A DNA stretch of 64,000 bases, from positions 186,001 to 250,000 of the forward strand of contig JANTQA010000032.1 in NCBI GenBank assembly GCA_027625915.1. Direction: 5' to 3'. The notes under the pieces were generated by a model. That model was not told the origin of the DNA. It was given only the letters and a program-made list of their open reading frames with translations, and did not search any database. This DNA is from Anaeramoeba flamelloides. Its lineage: Eukaryota; Metamonada; Anaeramoebidae. Positions 22,659 through 35,658 of the stretch are shown in pieces (the stretch's first letter is position 1; each line of letters starts with the position of its first letter). Both the position numbers and the translations under genes were made by a program.

Positions 22659-24410
22659 TGGTTGACTAATAAAGTTCTCTTTTCATAAAAAAAAAAAAAA
22701 AAAAAAATAGAGTGATAAAGACATGTAATACATGACTAACACTCTAATTAAGTGCATGAACTATTATAAAAAAAAATGTTATTTAGGTATATGATCTCTG
22801 AGATTTAACACTCAAACACATTTTTTTTTTATTACAAATTTTTACCGCGCTCGCTAATTAGTGTGAGATAGATTTGATGGCTTCGAGTCTGTTATATAAT
22901 TTACTTCCAACTGATATTTTTACTAACGAGCCGAACACAAATTAGAAAAAAAAGAATTTTCTTACAATTCCAAACGGAACTCTACATGTGCAAAAATTAA
23001 AATGAGCTGATCTTTATAAAGACTATAGTTTAAACTTTGGTGATGAAAACCGGTTCAGTAAAGTTAATTTTCTCGGCTGATAAAGATTCTCATTAAATGA
23101 AAAAATAAAAAATTAAAGTAGTGATACTATATAAAAGGGGTAAAGCAACCCGTATTTTTTATCAAATAAAATATGGTCAAATTTATTCTCATTTTTACTT
23201 GGTTAAATTAAATGAGTTGGAAAGGGAAAGTAAGGTGTGGAAATAAATGAAGGATGTGTGCATTTTATTAAATTTTCGTTTAAAAATTGTCTAAAGTTGG
23301 TCAAACAAAAAATATTTTTAAAAAGAAAAAGAAAATGAAAAAAATTCAATAAATAATACTTTTTATTTGAATTTTTTTTTAACTTTGAGTAAGGTTGAAG
23401 TTAACCTTTCACTTTTTTCTTTTCTTATTATTAATTGCTTATTTGTTTTGTTTTTATTTTGTTACTTTTTTGGTTTTCTTTTCTGTTATTTGGTGTTCAA
23501 CTATTTTTTCTATGACGAAGAACATTTTCCGAATTCTCTGAATTATTTCGAAAGTGTATGTTTATTTTAATAAGAAGAAAACCCCTCAATGTTTTTCGTC
23601 TTTGTATAAATTCTTTTTGTTCTGTAACTAGGAATTTTTTCAGATATATCAATAAAATAAAAAATTCAAAACAATAAAAGTTTCTAAAAATAAATAAATA
23701 TTAATTTGTGGAGGTACTATCTTTTTATACTCTGAGTTATTATGTAAAGTGAATAATTTTTTCAAGGTTGATTTTTCAAGAAGAAAGGGTAAAATATTGT
23801 TTTTCTTCTTGTTGGTATTTTTCTTTCCATTTTTCTTTTGCTAAGAGTTTTTAAAGAACCAGGTTGTAATTTGAGATCTCTATTTGTTAGTTTGGTATCT
23901 TTTTTATGGTTCATTTTTTTTTGTCAACTAAGAGCCCTACAGTGTTCAAAATAATTGGTGTACAACAACTATATACCTGTTTCTAAATATAATCCGTGTC
24001 TTTTTTTCTTCTTGTTACAATGCATCATCCAATTCACTACCAAGTTGTATACCTAAGTTCAACTCACTTTTAAAGGTAAACACCTTGAAATATTTAGTAA
24101 CTTTTAAATTAGGTATGCAATTTGTTCAAAATTTTTTCGGAATTGTCAATTTTTTTAAAATTTTTTATATTTTAAAATGAAGAAAAAATATATCAAAAAT
24201 TAACTCTATTTTTTGAGATAAATTTTCTGATTTGATACTTCATTTTTAGAATTTCTTTTTATGTAATAGTCTTTTAGAAAACAATACCTATTTCTTAGGA
24301 TTTATTGAAAGTTTTTTGATAGGTTTAATGTATAGTTCTTCTTGAACAAAGTAACACGCTTTTTATTTTGAAACAATGGATTAAACTTCTCCACACACAT
24401 AATTTTTGAA
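22096..24410. repeat. Repeat family R copy split by an insert
   Basis: 22096-22640 matches the first half of the 5056-6220 copy at high identity, and 24025-24410 matches its second half. Between them is about 1.3 kb not found in the 5 kb copy, opening with a (TA)n tract at about 22633-22659 and a poly-A run. The insert has patches of higher GC (about 22845-23070). A 67-codon T-rich frame at 23367-23570 in the insert is not convincing. Confidence 0.65.
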
Positions 24411-24627
24411 ACAATAAGTGATTGGAAAGGAATTTCTCCTAATCCAAAAAAAGCGAATCAGTCGAAATTTTGTATCATTTAAATTCCAAATACCAGTCAT
24501 CAAAATCAAAGACAAAAACCCACCTGAATTGTTGTACTCAAATAAAAAATAAAGAAAAATACCTTTTTTGTCATATAAAATTAAAACCATTTTTTACTCT
24601 TTTATTTTACTTGAACTTTTTGAAAAA

Positions 24628-27600
24628 ATGATTTTCGAAAGGAAATCACAAAGCAAAATAAAAAGTTCACACGTACCTGTTTTCATTCTTATTTTAATTC
24701 TAATTTTATTTCTTTTCAACATGGGCATTGGAAAAAAAAAACCCACGAATCAACAAGAACCAACAACAAAAATATCCAAGCCAATTCAAGAAAAAATTGA
24801 AACAGAAATTCTAAGTCCATATTTCCAAAGCAAACCAAAATACTATTACTCTACGAATAATATTGGAGAGAAATATTATCCCCAAACATTTGGCTATCCT
24901 CCAATTGACGCTGTTATTGCTTGGGTGAATGACTCTGATCCTGTTCATAGCTTTGAAAAAATAAATGCTTTTAAAAAATATGAAAACTGTGGTAAGTCTC
25001 TCAGGACCATTTATAAATTAATTCCTTTCCCTTTTTGAGAAAATCACTTTGAATTAATTTTGAACATTCACTTTGTAATACAGGCAAATGAGAAATAAAA
25101 AAAATAAAAAAAAAAGATTATCTGTTTAAGATAGCCTCCATCTATTAGGAAAATTTAAAATAGAATTCCCACTGGCTTTAAAAAGTATGTGTAAAATGTT
25201 TATAACAATGCTTCGATAAATTTTTTTTTGTTTCACAATACCTTTACCATTGTGAAAAAAATTTGGTTCATTAAAAAAAATTGGGTAAGTCAAAAATTTG
25301 ATTTCGTTTTTTAAAGAGTAAATATTAGCAAAATGGTTTTTGATCAAAGTAAAATTTTATGAACAAATCTTACATTTAAGAAAAACCAAAGTCATTATCA
25401 ATAATAATTTTCAAAGACAATATTATCTTGTTGCATTTTAACCCTTTGGAATTACTGTGGAACTCTAAAAAACAAAAATTTATTTTTAATTGTAAACTTT
25501 ACTAAAAATAAGAGAACTATTTAATAGGAAATCTTATAATCTATTAATCTAATAAGATATTTATCATTGTTAATGAACGCAAATTTATCACAGTTAATCT
25601 TAAATATCCTTTTAAACCAAATTGAATAATAAAATCTTCCAAAAAAGCTGTTTTTTTTGAAAGAGGTTGTTTTCCACGAATGTTTACAATCAAAACTTCA
25701 AAATACCGAAATATCAAGATTTCAGAAACCATTTAAATTCTTTAAATCCCCATAGACAAACCTTAATTTAAAACACTTATTAATTTTTGGTCTTCCCAAA
25801 CAATGATTAACTTGATCTTGGAATGTAATCTAATAAAAAAAAATCAACATTTTTAGTAAAGTTTACAATTAAAAATAAATTTTTGTTTTTTAGAGTTCCA
25901 CAGTAATTCCAAAGGGTTAAAATGCAACAAGATAATATTGTCTTTGAAAATTATTATTGATAATGACTTTGGTTTTTCTTAAATGTAAGATTTGTTCATA
26001 AAATTTTACTTTGATCAAAAACCATTTTGCTAATATTTACTCTTTAAAAAACGAAATCAAATTTTTGACTTACCCAATTTTTTTTAATGACGCAAATTTT
26101 TTTCACAATGGTTATGCTTTTTTAAAACCAAAACAAAAAAATTTAATTTTAACCCAAAAGAAGAATACACAAGTGTGAAATTAATTCAGAAGAACATTTT
26201 TATTTTTTAATTAATTTCTTTATGAAGATCTGGTTTTACTTTGATCGCTTTTAAAAAACTGCTTTAAGATAAGGCCAATGGGCTTCGATTCAATTGTGGA
26301 CACAAAAAATAAATAAAGAGAAAGATAAAGATCTTTTTTTTCTTCACTTGTTAGTGAAAACAAAATCAGCAATTATTTTTCCCCTATCTTTTTCGAATTT
26401 TTATTCAACAATTTTGTTTTCAACAAAGACATTGAAATTGAATTACTTGTGAATGGTTTAATTATTGTGTGTTGAAAAAACGGTAGTTTTGGATTAGCCA
26501 AGAATAACTTTGAGAAAAATACGTTGACATTTTTTAAAAGAAGACAAGTAGTTCAATTTGAAGATTGAGGAAACAAAGTTTTGTGATCGATTATTTGTCC
26601 TTGTGTCAATACAAATAAAAAAAATATTGAATTAAGGTTTACAAAGCCTGAAACAGGAAAAAAAAAAGATTATTTTGTATTAGGTGTAAGGCCATGTTAT
26701 TTTGGTTCTTAGCTGATCGATCTTCGGACTTGATATTGGTTATGATTAGAGAATAATAATTTTCAAAATGACAATTTATTACAATTTACAAGTTTTTTTT
26801 TTCCAAAATCTGAATTGAAGAGTTTAAGGCCAATAGGTTAAGAGTGATAGAATAATAAAAAATTTTGATTTTTGGGTTATCAATTGATATTTTCCTTTAC
26901 CTTTATGTCAATTAACTAAAAAAATAAATAATTATTTTAAAAGCTCTAAATAAAACTAAATTTAAATAAAAATTTCAATTCAAAACCCAAAAATCAAAAT
27001 TACGATAAATTACCTTCCGATGTATTAGTCTTACACTCTTCAATTTAGATTTTGGAAAAAAAAAACTTGTAAATTGTCAAAAATTGCCATTTTGAACATT
27101 ATTATTCTCTAATCAAAACCAATACCAAGTCCGAAGATCGATCAGCTAAGAACCAAAATAACATGGCCTTACACCTAATACAAAATAATCCTTTTTTTTT
27201 ACCTGTTTCAGGCTTTGTAAACCTTAAGGGTCAAGTAATTATGATTAGTAAAATTGTTTTGAAATGGATAAAAAAATTTTTAGCAATTTTAAACAGTATC
27301 AAATACCCATTAAAAACTCACCAAGCTGTAAAGTGCTATCGATCTCCAAAAATCAACAACCAAAAAAATAAATATTTTTTGAAAAAAGTGCCAAAGAAAG
27401 ACAATCAATTTCCTAAACAAGATCCTTATGAAATATAATTTTAATATAATTATTTCAGTTTCCAATTTGCCGCTCTTTGGCATTTTTTGAAGATACTAAA
27501 GATTTTTTTTAATTTTTTTCATTTCTCAAATTAGGTAATTTTATCTGTTAAACATTCCAAAATCCTTACTTTATCAAGTATAGGGGTTGTTACAAAATAA

Positions 27601-30600
27601 CTCGAAATTAGATCAAATTGAATTAAATTGATTGTGTACTGAAAGAAAACAATTTGTTTCAAATTGAAGAATTTTAGTCCTCTAGAAATATAAAATAAGA
27701 AACTAGTAATTTTTTTTTAATTTAGAATCCTGTTGATTTTTTTTTGTTAAATTGTATTTTTGTTGTTGATTTCTTATTATTTTTTTTTTTTTTTTTTTTA
27801 TCAATTGTGCTTGTTGTCTTTGAGAATCTTATAGAAATTTATTTTGTGTTTTGCCTTTTTTAATTTTGGAATTCTGATACTGTGGAACTTTTTTTTGGTT
27901 ATTTGGATATTTTACCAATGAGATCCGCTGAAATTTTTTTTTTTTGGTTATTTGAATTTTTTTTTTTATGATCCTTTTAATTTTTTTTGTTGAAGATCCT
28001 GTGAAATTATTTATTAAAAACTGAATTGTTGAAATTGAGATTATTTGGATTTTTTTTTATTGTTAGTTGCATTTTTTCACAGTTAGATCTTACGAATTTT
28101 GTTTTTTTTTGAGATCCTGTGAATTTTATCAACCAAAAAAAGTGCAATTTCACAATATGCAATTGAGTGCCAGGTAACTCATTGTATCTGGAGCAAATCC
28201 GCGGTAAGTTGCTAGAGCCTTAAAATGAAAAAAGGAAAAATATAAATCAAGTAGTGTTACAAAAGTTTTGACTGAAAGTTTTAGAAATCATTGAACAAAC
28301 ATATTAGAATGGGTGAATTAAACAGTTTAAAGTAACATTTAAAACATTTGTTCCGCATTTTTTTTCAAACAGCGGCCACAAAATCTTGAATTTATTTTAT
28401 TGTAGTGGGTAAAAGTTATGGATTTCAATGGAAAATTATTATTTGAAGTTATTTTTCCCCACAGGTTCATATGAATTTGAATTTCTTTTGTAAGGTATTT
28501 CCAAAAAAGTGGGGAATTTTTTTTTATATTTCAAATAATATTTTCTTAAAGGTATTTCGATTTCTAAATTAGTAAGATATATAATTAAGAGGGACATTAA
28601 TACTAATTGATTCAGTGTATATGATTTACATTTCAATTCAAAATATGTTCATACAAAAATATTTCCAAAAATTGAAAAAAAAAAATTAAGCACTTTTTTT
28701 GTGGCAATAACGATGAACAATGTACAGCAAAATTAAAATAAAAATTAAGTAATGTGATCAGGATACAAACAATTTTTTAAACAATAAAAAACAGTTTAAA
28801 GTTTTTCAATTCTATTTGAAAATTTTTTCAAGATTAAACGTTCTTTCGAAAAAAATTTTTTATGATCAAAAAGAAAAAAATAACGGACCAATTTTCAAAC
28901 CACCTAAAAAATATCAAATAAATTTGAGATCAAAAACTTTAATGTATTTAATTAAAGTATTATCTTACGAAGAAACAAATTGAAATATTATGAAGAATCA
29001 ATCAATTAATGATGAATAACAATTTTGGAGATTTAAATATTAATCTTAGAATTAAGCTTAAAAAAGATATTTTAAAAATAAATTTGCCACAGCTTTTTCG
29101 CAAATAGCTTATATATTGCATATCCTTTGGAAAGTTAACTATTTCTTTACAAAACCGAAATGAACTTGTAAAAAAAAGAACCTTTTGTTCAAAATTTATT
29201 TTTAGAATAATATTATTGCTCAAAAAATACAAGCCATTTTACCATCATTTTTGAAATTTTAGTCATATACATCTCCCCTTGGAGCCAATTTTTAACTACG
29301 TTGAATGAATTTGCTCAAGAAATAACATACTATTTTTTTTTCATCTCTGAGGGCGATCTCTGAGAAAAAATTGTACAAACAAGGTAAAAAGCCACATAAA
29401 GCACAAATGCTTGCTTTTTATATTTATTTATTTTAATATGTTCATTAATTTATAATTTTTTTTTGATTGATTTTTTTAAAACTGTGAAGATTCCATTTAC
29501 ATTTATTCATATTTGGTTAACCAAACATGGTTTATTATCTCGCCTTTTTTAAATGTCTTGAAAAAACTATGATTTTTTTGTGTTTTTAAAAAAAGAATTT
29601 GGTTAGGTTTGTATAAATTATAGGATTACAGTAAAAAATGAATATAATTTGTATTTTTGATTTATAAATATGTTGTGTGGTTTTACTTATCTTTTAATTT
29701 TCAATTATTCAATAATTTATATCTCATTTATTGTTTCAAAATTGTTAACTTACTTCAATATTGGCAACGATGAATAAAATTTCAATTTATTTGAATTTAA
29801 ACTCATATCTTTTAAAATATAAATTTAACCAAACTTCAATATGCAAATATTTTATTACTTTGCGAACAAATTAACTTTAATAGAGGAAGATTGCAAGTAC
29901 CCAAAACAAAAAAAAAATTGGTGTTGTCCAAAAAGATTATCCGACAAAAGAATTGGAAACAATGCAGAAATTATTTATTTGCTGAGATCAATTGAAAAAT
30001 ATGCACCATGGTTCCGAAAAATATATCTTCTTACAAACAATCAAATACCAAATTTGTTAGATTTAAAAAACAAAAAAGTAGAAATCATCTCTCCATCTGA
30101 TTTTTTTCTAAATAAAGAATCTTTGCCAACATATTCGTCGCCATCTTTTGAATTGCAGCTGCATCGAATTCCTGGAATTTCTGAATATTTTATTTATTTT
30201 TGTGATGATTTTTTAATCAGTAGAAGTGTTTGGCCAAACAATTGGATTGTGCTTGATGGAACTTTTAAAATTGAAACGGCAAATTCAAAAATTAGAGATA
30301 ACGATTGGAGACTATCACAAGAAAGGGGGGTGAAAATTACCCAAGGCCCATATGATTCGTATACAGAATCGTGCATGTATTCTGATATGATGCTTGATCA
30401 GGCCTTCGGTGTTAATATTCGGATGGCAAATGGGCATATGCCGAACATAATGAGCAAGCATTTATTGGATTTAATTTGGGAAACTTGGCCTGAAGAAATT
30501 TATAAGTCTGCCCATATGCCTTTTAGATTTGGAAATCAATTTCAAGTAGAAGTCTTGACTAATTATTTTAAATTTGATTCATGGAAACCATATACATTTA

Positions 30601-31181
30601 GTAATTATTTTAAGAAATTCTTAGATGCAAATTATAATGAAGTTGTAGATTACAAAGAATTTAAAAATATAATTAAGCAAGTATTCAACAGTAAAAAAAA
30701 CATTGATTTCAGATTGTTTAAAAGCACGATTATTACTAGATTTAAGGAGGTTGTATATCCTAACCTTGATGATTCCCAAATTAAAGGAAAATTCAAAAAT
30801 ATTTTTCCAATCGATTCGAAATATTTAGAACAAATAGAAATTATTAATTTGTATTATAAAAAGAAGTCCAATGGTAAAATTAAAAATTTTAAAACAAAAG
30901 AAATACATAACACTCATTTTTTTTCTGAAATTAAAAGTAAAGAAACAATACAAAATACAATGGATAGTTTTAATTTTGAAGATTATGATTTTATTTGTTT
31001 TAATGACCATTCAAATTTTAAAACTTACAAAGAATTCTTCGAATATACCACATATTTTAAACAAGTAATGAATGCTTATTTTCCAAAAAAATCTCAATTT
31101 GAATTGCCCGAAGGCGTTTATAATAAAATATTGAGAACAGATAATAAACAAGTTATAAATAACAAAATTATTAATAAATAA
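24628..31181 (+). CDS. Stealth-family phosphotransferase, GNPTAB-like (two exons)
   Basis: Exons 24628-24991 and 29884-31181 join in phase (C-E junction) to 553 residues. The family transfers sugar-1-phosphate; its best-known animal member, GNPTAB, makes the GlcNAc-1-phospho-mannose tag on lysosomal enzymes in the Golgi. Visible: a type II membrane anchor at about 16-33 (VFILILILILFLF), CR1 IDAVIAWVNDSDP at about 93-105, CR2 from about 144 (YLLRSIEKYAPW, IYLLTNNQIP, YFCDDF with the acidic pair at 229-230), CR3 with HMPFRFGNQFQVE, an EF-hand loop DANYNEVVDYKEF at about 369, and CR4 FICFNDHSN at about 491 followed by YFPKKSQFELP. The EF-hand between CR3 and CR4 matches GNPTAB architecture rather than bacterial capsule enzymes. 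The first in-frame ATG after an A-rich leader is used as start. The single intron is 4.9 kb and holds three repeat elements. Confidence 0.9.
25246..26112. repeat. Long near-perfect inverted repeat E in the Stealth intron
   Basis: Arms 25246-25509 and 25850-26112 are reverse complements with only scattered mismatches over about 260 bases; the loop is about 340 bases. Outer ends read CCATTGTGAAAAAAATTT. No coding content. Such similarity between arms implies a recent origin or gene-conversion-like upkeep. Confidence 0.85.
26632..27227. mobile_element. TTAA-bounded foldback element, family A, intact-looking copy
   Basis: Bounded by TTAA at 26632-26635 and 27224-27227. Terminal inverted repeats begin GGTTTACAAAGCCTGAAACA and extend about 190 bases with few mismatches, including TTGGTTCTTAGCTGATCGAT. 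The centre is AT-rich and non-coding. It lies in the Stealth intron. A diverged copy is at 2990-3546. A 91-codon frame at 27163-27438 overlaps the right end and is probably chance. Confidence 0.85.
28491..29111. mobile_element. TA-bounded inverted-repeat element, family D, copy 1
   Basis: Begins TA-AGGTATTTCCAAAAAAGTG and ends with the imperfect inverse CGCAAATAGCT-TA. About 620 bp, non-coding, in the Stealth intron. Related copies of about 590 bp are at 41759-42351 and 63399-63986, sharing internal sequence such as a GTACGACC-like motif in the latter two. TA flanks point to a Tc1/mariner-type transposase as the mover. Confidence 0.75.
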
Positions 31182-34100
31182 ATATTTTAAATTTTTATTT
31201 CCCGAAATAATCAATCTGTATATTATTTAACTGTTTTTTTTTTTTTTTTATTTTTTATTTTTATTTGAAATAGTTAATATATTTCATAACATATGGGTAA
31301 AATGTATTTTTCATAAAAGAAAAATATCAAAAACTATCATTAAACTTGATTATGCATTACTTTTGGTTATAATATAAATCAAGTAATGGATTTGGAGTAT
31401 ATATATTATTCAAATTATCTATAATTATTTTTTCAAATCTTTCTTAATAAATACCTTAATGTTGATTTTAGGTGAATTATTTTGATTTTTTTATAATATT
31501 TTTTTTTTAATTTAAAGTTTACAAGTTTTAATAATGTAATAACTCATTTTCTTTCAATTAATTTGTCGAAACATTGATAAACAGTATTTTTATTCTCTAT
31601 GTTTCACTTTCTAATGTTAATTAATTTTTTAAATTTCCTTTTTTTTCGTTATATCCCTTAAGTCCAATGTTTTTCAAATTGAAAGTGTTAATTTTCACTT
31701 TTTTTTTTTTTATATAAATTGTCTTGTTCTTATTGGTATTTTTATAATTATGTTATGTTTAACAGAAGCCAACCTTTTTTTTTCTTGTTTTTGGTTTTAA
31801 TAGTTTTCCACTTCTTTTCAGATAATTTCAAATTGATTGATCAGAGTCAAAGTAAGTTTAAAAATGTGATTTTGTTTTAAAATTATTACATAATTTGAAG
31901 ATAATTTTTGATTCAGTACTTTTGTACTTTTAGTTAACTTAGATTTAAAAGTTTGTATTGCATTGGTCCATTTAGTCATAATACCATATTTGACTGGGGG
32001 TTACTTTTTGTGAAAAAAAAAACAAAAATATATTTTAAAAATTATAATTGATTAATTTTGTAATATTTTTTAAAAAAAAATAAATACTTAAAGTGAAGAC
32101 TCAAGAAAATTACCACGGATTTTATTTATACTCAAGGGGTGGATTACCTCGAAAAATTATATCTAAAGTTGAACTTGTGATGGTTAATAAAATAAAGTGA
32201 ATTGGGACTTTTCTTTTTATAAAATAAAAATAAAAAAAAAATAAAACAAACAAAGTGGAAATTATCTTTTACCAAATTATAAATTTATTAACAATTTTCT
32301 TAACCGAGGTGTATCTTTGGACTTTTTCAAACTCAATTGGTCTTTAATTGTCTCAAATAGTAAATCTCATTAATGGAGATGATTACCAAATCCCTTAATT
32401 TTTTTTCAAGATTTACTTTTAGAATACAAATACACCTCAAAAAAGGTTATTAAATTCCTTTTTCTCAGTCTTACTCTAAACTAAATTGTATTTTTACACT
32501 TTATCATTTGAAATCGAATGGTGATTTTCCAAAAAAAAAAAAAATATAAAATAAAAAAAGACATTCTTTTGTTATTTAAAATTGTTGAATTTCAATACAT
32601 TCTTTTTAAGTTTTAATTATATTTTACGTAAAATCTTTGATTATCAAAAAAGCTGATGAAAAAAAAAAAACTTTTTAATTATTTATATTCAAATTTAAAA
32701 AAGATATTTTGCAACACTGGAGTTTGAATCTTGATAATTCAACCTTTAAAGTTGTGGTGGAATACAGATTTTTTTCTGAAATTCTTGATTTTTTCAGGAA
32801 AAACATTACTGTAGTCAAAATAAAGCATGCAAAAAAATCTAAAGCATGTTTCAAAATAAAAAAGCGTGTTTTTTAGTTATAGAAGACCTATACATTTACC
32901 GAAGAAAGAAACTGATAATAAACACTAAAAAAATACGGTATTGGTTTCTTAAAGTTCAATTATATAAAAAGAAATACTAAAAATGAAGGATCAAATTGCA
33001 AAATTTATGTCAAAAAATAGAGTGAAATATTTGGGAAAATTTAAAAAAAATCAAAAAAATTTAAAAAAATAGAGGTAAAAATTGAGAATATTATGGAAAA
33101 TTTTTAACTTATTTCATGAATAATTTAAATTTTACTCAAAATAAAGAGACCTTTCTTTCAAAATTGATTTGAACTTGGGTAGACTATTTGGTACGAGATT
33201 GGATGTTGCCTTGGTACAAGAAGAAAAAAAACACGGATAATATTTTGAAACACAGATTATAGTCTTTGTACACTCATTATTTTGATCACTTTAATCAATC
33301 TTTTATTTACTAGATCAACTTCTAGGTTCTATTCAACTAATTGATTTTTTTGATACATTTTAATTAGGAAGTACAAATCTGATTTAGCTTCAATCTCATC
33401 ACATAATTTATTTTTAGAAGTCTCCTGTTTGACCCTAATTCCTTAAATATTGATATAATCAGAAAGAAGGGGTAATAATTTTCAATTTTTTTTGCTTTTA
33501 CATTTGAGTTTTTCAAGAAATAGTTTCTTTTTTCAAAATTCTCTTTATTTGCAAAAGTAAAAAAGAGAAAATTTTTTCCCATTTCTAATTTGAATAACAG
33601 TCTAGGACTTCAGTTGGGGTATTTTTAATGAGAAATAAATTATTGGTGTCTTTTATCCAAACAAATTAGTCGAAATTTCGACAAGAGAAATATTTCCTAA
33701 AAATATAAATTTTTCTTTTTATTTTCCATAAATCCAAAAATTAAAAGTAAAAAGGATCGCAGAACTTTTTTTTGAAAAATAATTGGGAAAATTGAAGTGT
33801 ATCAAAAATTATTACCCATTTCTCTAGTGTTGACCAGGGTTTCTTTCTCTTGTTTGTTTGAATATTTAAACAATAATTGTTCCCATTATTTTAATCAGAA
33901 AAGCGAAAAAATCTTCGCTTGGTTTTTACATTTTTTCATCTACAAGAAATGGTATTGTAACAAATAATTTCTCTTCTTTTTTTTGACACAGTTCGGGTGT
34001 AATATTTTGGTCAGCTCATAACACATCGAAAGAAGTCTCCCAAAATGGAAAAACTGATAACCAACCGAAATTGTCTCACATTTAAATTTCAATAAACAAC

Positions 34101-34449
34101 ATGGACTTTAAAAAAAAATGCATAATCCAGTAAAAAATAAATCTTGATTTTTTGATTCTGATGGTCAACTTTTGAAAATTTAATTGTTTTTGTGCAACAC
34201 AATATCTTCCATTTGTTTGTTATTTGATCACCCAATAAAAGTGTTCATTTTTCTTCTTTCTTTTGCAAACACAAAAAGTAAGGACAAATTTATTTGTTTC
34301 TTTTTCGAATAAAAAACAAAATCCGCCATTCTCATGTAAAAAAACATTAAATCTCGAAAAACACGAAAAATGATTTCTCTTTTTCATTTTTTTTTTCTTT
34401 TATACTCTTTCTTTGTGTTGTTTGAACAACCTTCACTTCTAATACCAAC
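31182..34449. other. Spacer with fragments of families B and R
   Basis: About 32700-32800 (TTTGAATCTTGATAATTCAA and following) matches one arm of the inner hairpin of family B, and 32960-33060 matches family R in inverse orientation. 32930-33240 also resembles 54640-54960. No gene seen. Confidence 0.5.
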
Positions 34450-35658
34450 ATGAAAAACAACTATGCTGTCAGTGTGATGTTAAAGGTAGTTTTTCCTTAT
34501 CAACAAACAAGTCTCTTACTCAAATTCCATCCAACAACACTCTATTCTGAAGTTATCAACAAAATTTGTGTATCACAAAAGATTTCAAACCCAGATCAAT
34601 ACGGGCTGTTTTGCCCAATGGGGCGTGGGATTTGGTTAGAAAAAGAGAAACAGATTGTTGAATATGATGTTTGGAAATTAGTAAGCTGTTTTTAATTTTT
34701 TTCTTTCCTTTTTTGGTTTGCTTCTTTTCCGTACTTAATATTTTTCGGAATTTATTTTTTAAACAAAAACCACCACCAAAATAGCCACTTATTGAGTTCA
34801 AAAGACTTCGAAATATTGAAGTAAAAGTTTGTTGTATTAAAAATACCCAAAAATTATTATTCAATGAAGAGCAAAGCATCTGCGATTGTATTCCGCAAAT
34901 TTTAAAACGGTTTAAATTAAACCCAAAACTCAAATATGAACTTCGGGCTGAGAATTGTATGTATTTTTTTTTATTCTTTTTTTCTCTTTTTCTCTTTTTG
35001 ATTTTTCACAGAAAGCCAAACCAAATTTCTTTTTTGTTTGTTTCTTTTTTTTAATTGGTTATGCTAGCTCTGTGTCAATAATCTTCGAAAAAGTATTTTC
35101 ATTTTGTTCAACAAAATGTTATGACAAAAAACAACAACTTTGGAATTTTACAAAAACAAAACACCAAAAATAGGATCACTTTTCTTTTTTCATTCAAACT
35201 AATTTCAAATTTTGCAAAAAAGAATCTTCTTTTATTTTTTATGAAAAAAACAATCAAAGGCTCTCAAACGAAATTATTTTTCATTTAGAATAGAAGACTT
35301 TCGGCTTGGCTTTTCTGTTAGAGAAAAGAATTTCCTCTTTTATTTTTTCCCCAAACCATAAAAAAAAAAAATTCTTTTTTGAAGATTATTGATACAGAGC
35401 CAACCTAACCAATGAAAAAAAAAAAAAAATTTAAAAAGCCCATGAATAAACATTAACAAAACAATTCCTTTTTGTTGTGTTGTCTCTCCTTGTTTCACAA
35501 ATCATTTGATACTGTTCTTGAAATTATTATTAAAAAAAAAATTCGACTGTTTTTTCCTTTTATTCAAATATTGCATATTTTTAGTTCCAACCTATAACCA
35601 AGAACAACAACTCTTTATTAACTCCATACAAATACTTTATTCAACTAAAGCCCAATAA
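34450..35658 (+). CDS. Small talin-head-like protein (F0-F1 ubiquitin-like pair), three exons
   Basis: Exons 34450-34680, 34785-34956 and 35585-35658 join in phase to 158 residues. Talin's head starts with two ubiquitin-like domains, F0 and F1, ahead of the FERM core that binds integrin tails and membrane. Here residues 1-77 match F0 closely at the diagnostic spot: YGLFCPMGRGIWLEKEKQI corresponds to talin's GLFLSDDDPKKGIWLEAGK. Residues 78-150 (IEFKRLRNIEVKVCCIKNT and on) fit F1. The third exon (PTYNQEQQLFINSIQILYS) ends in TAA, so no FERM F2-F3, rod or actin-binding part is present. It may be a free-standing regulator of adhesion or Rap/Ras binding, or a truncated talin paralogue. The 628-base second intron and third exon are the least certain part; an alternative acceptor ending in cacag at about 35013 gives early stops. 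Confidence 0.75.

Noticed and set aside
22850-22900. Possible polymerase III A and B boxes in the 22.6-24 kb block
   Set aside because: Spacing is too short for a tRNA and the A box is weak; no cloverleaf.
27163-27438. 91-codon frame in the Stealth intron
   Set aside because: Overlaps the end of a family A element, is lysine-rich with no family signal, and lies in an intron.
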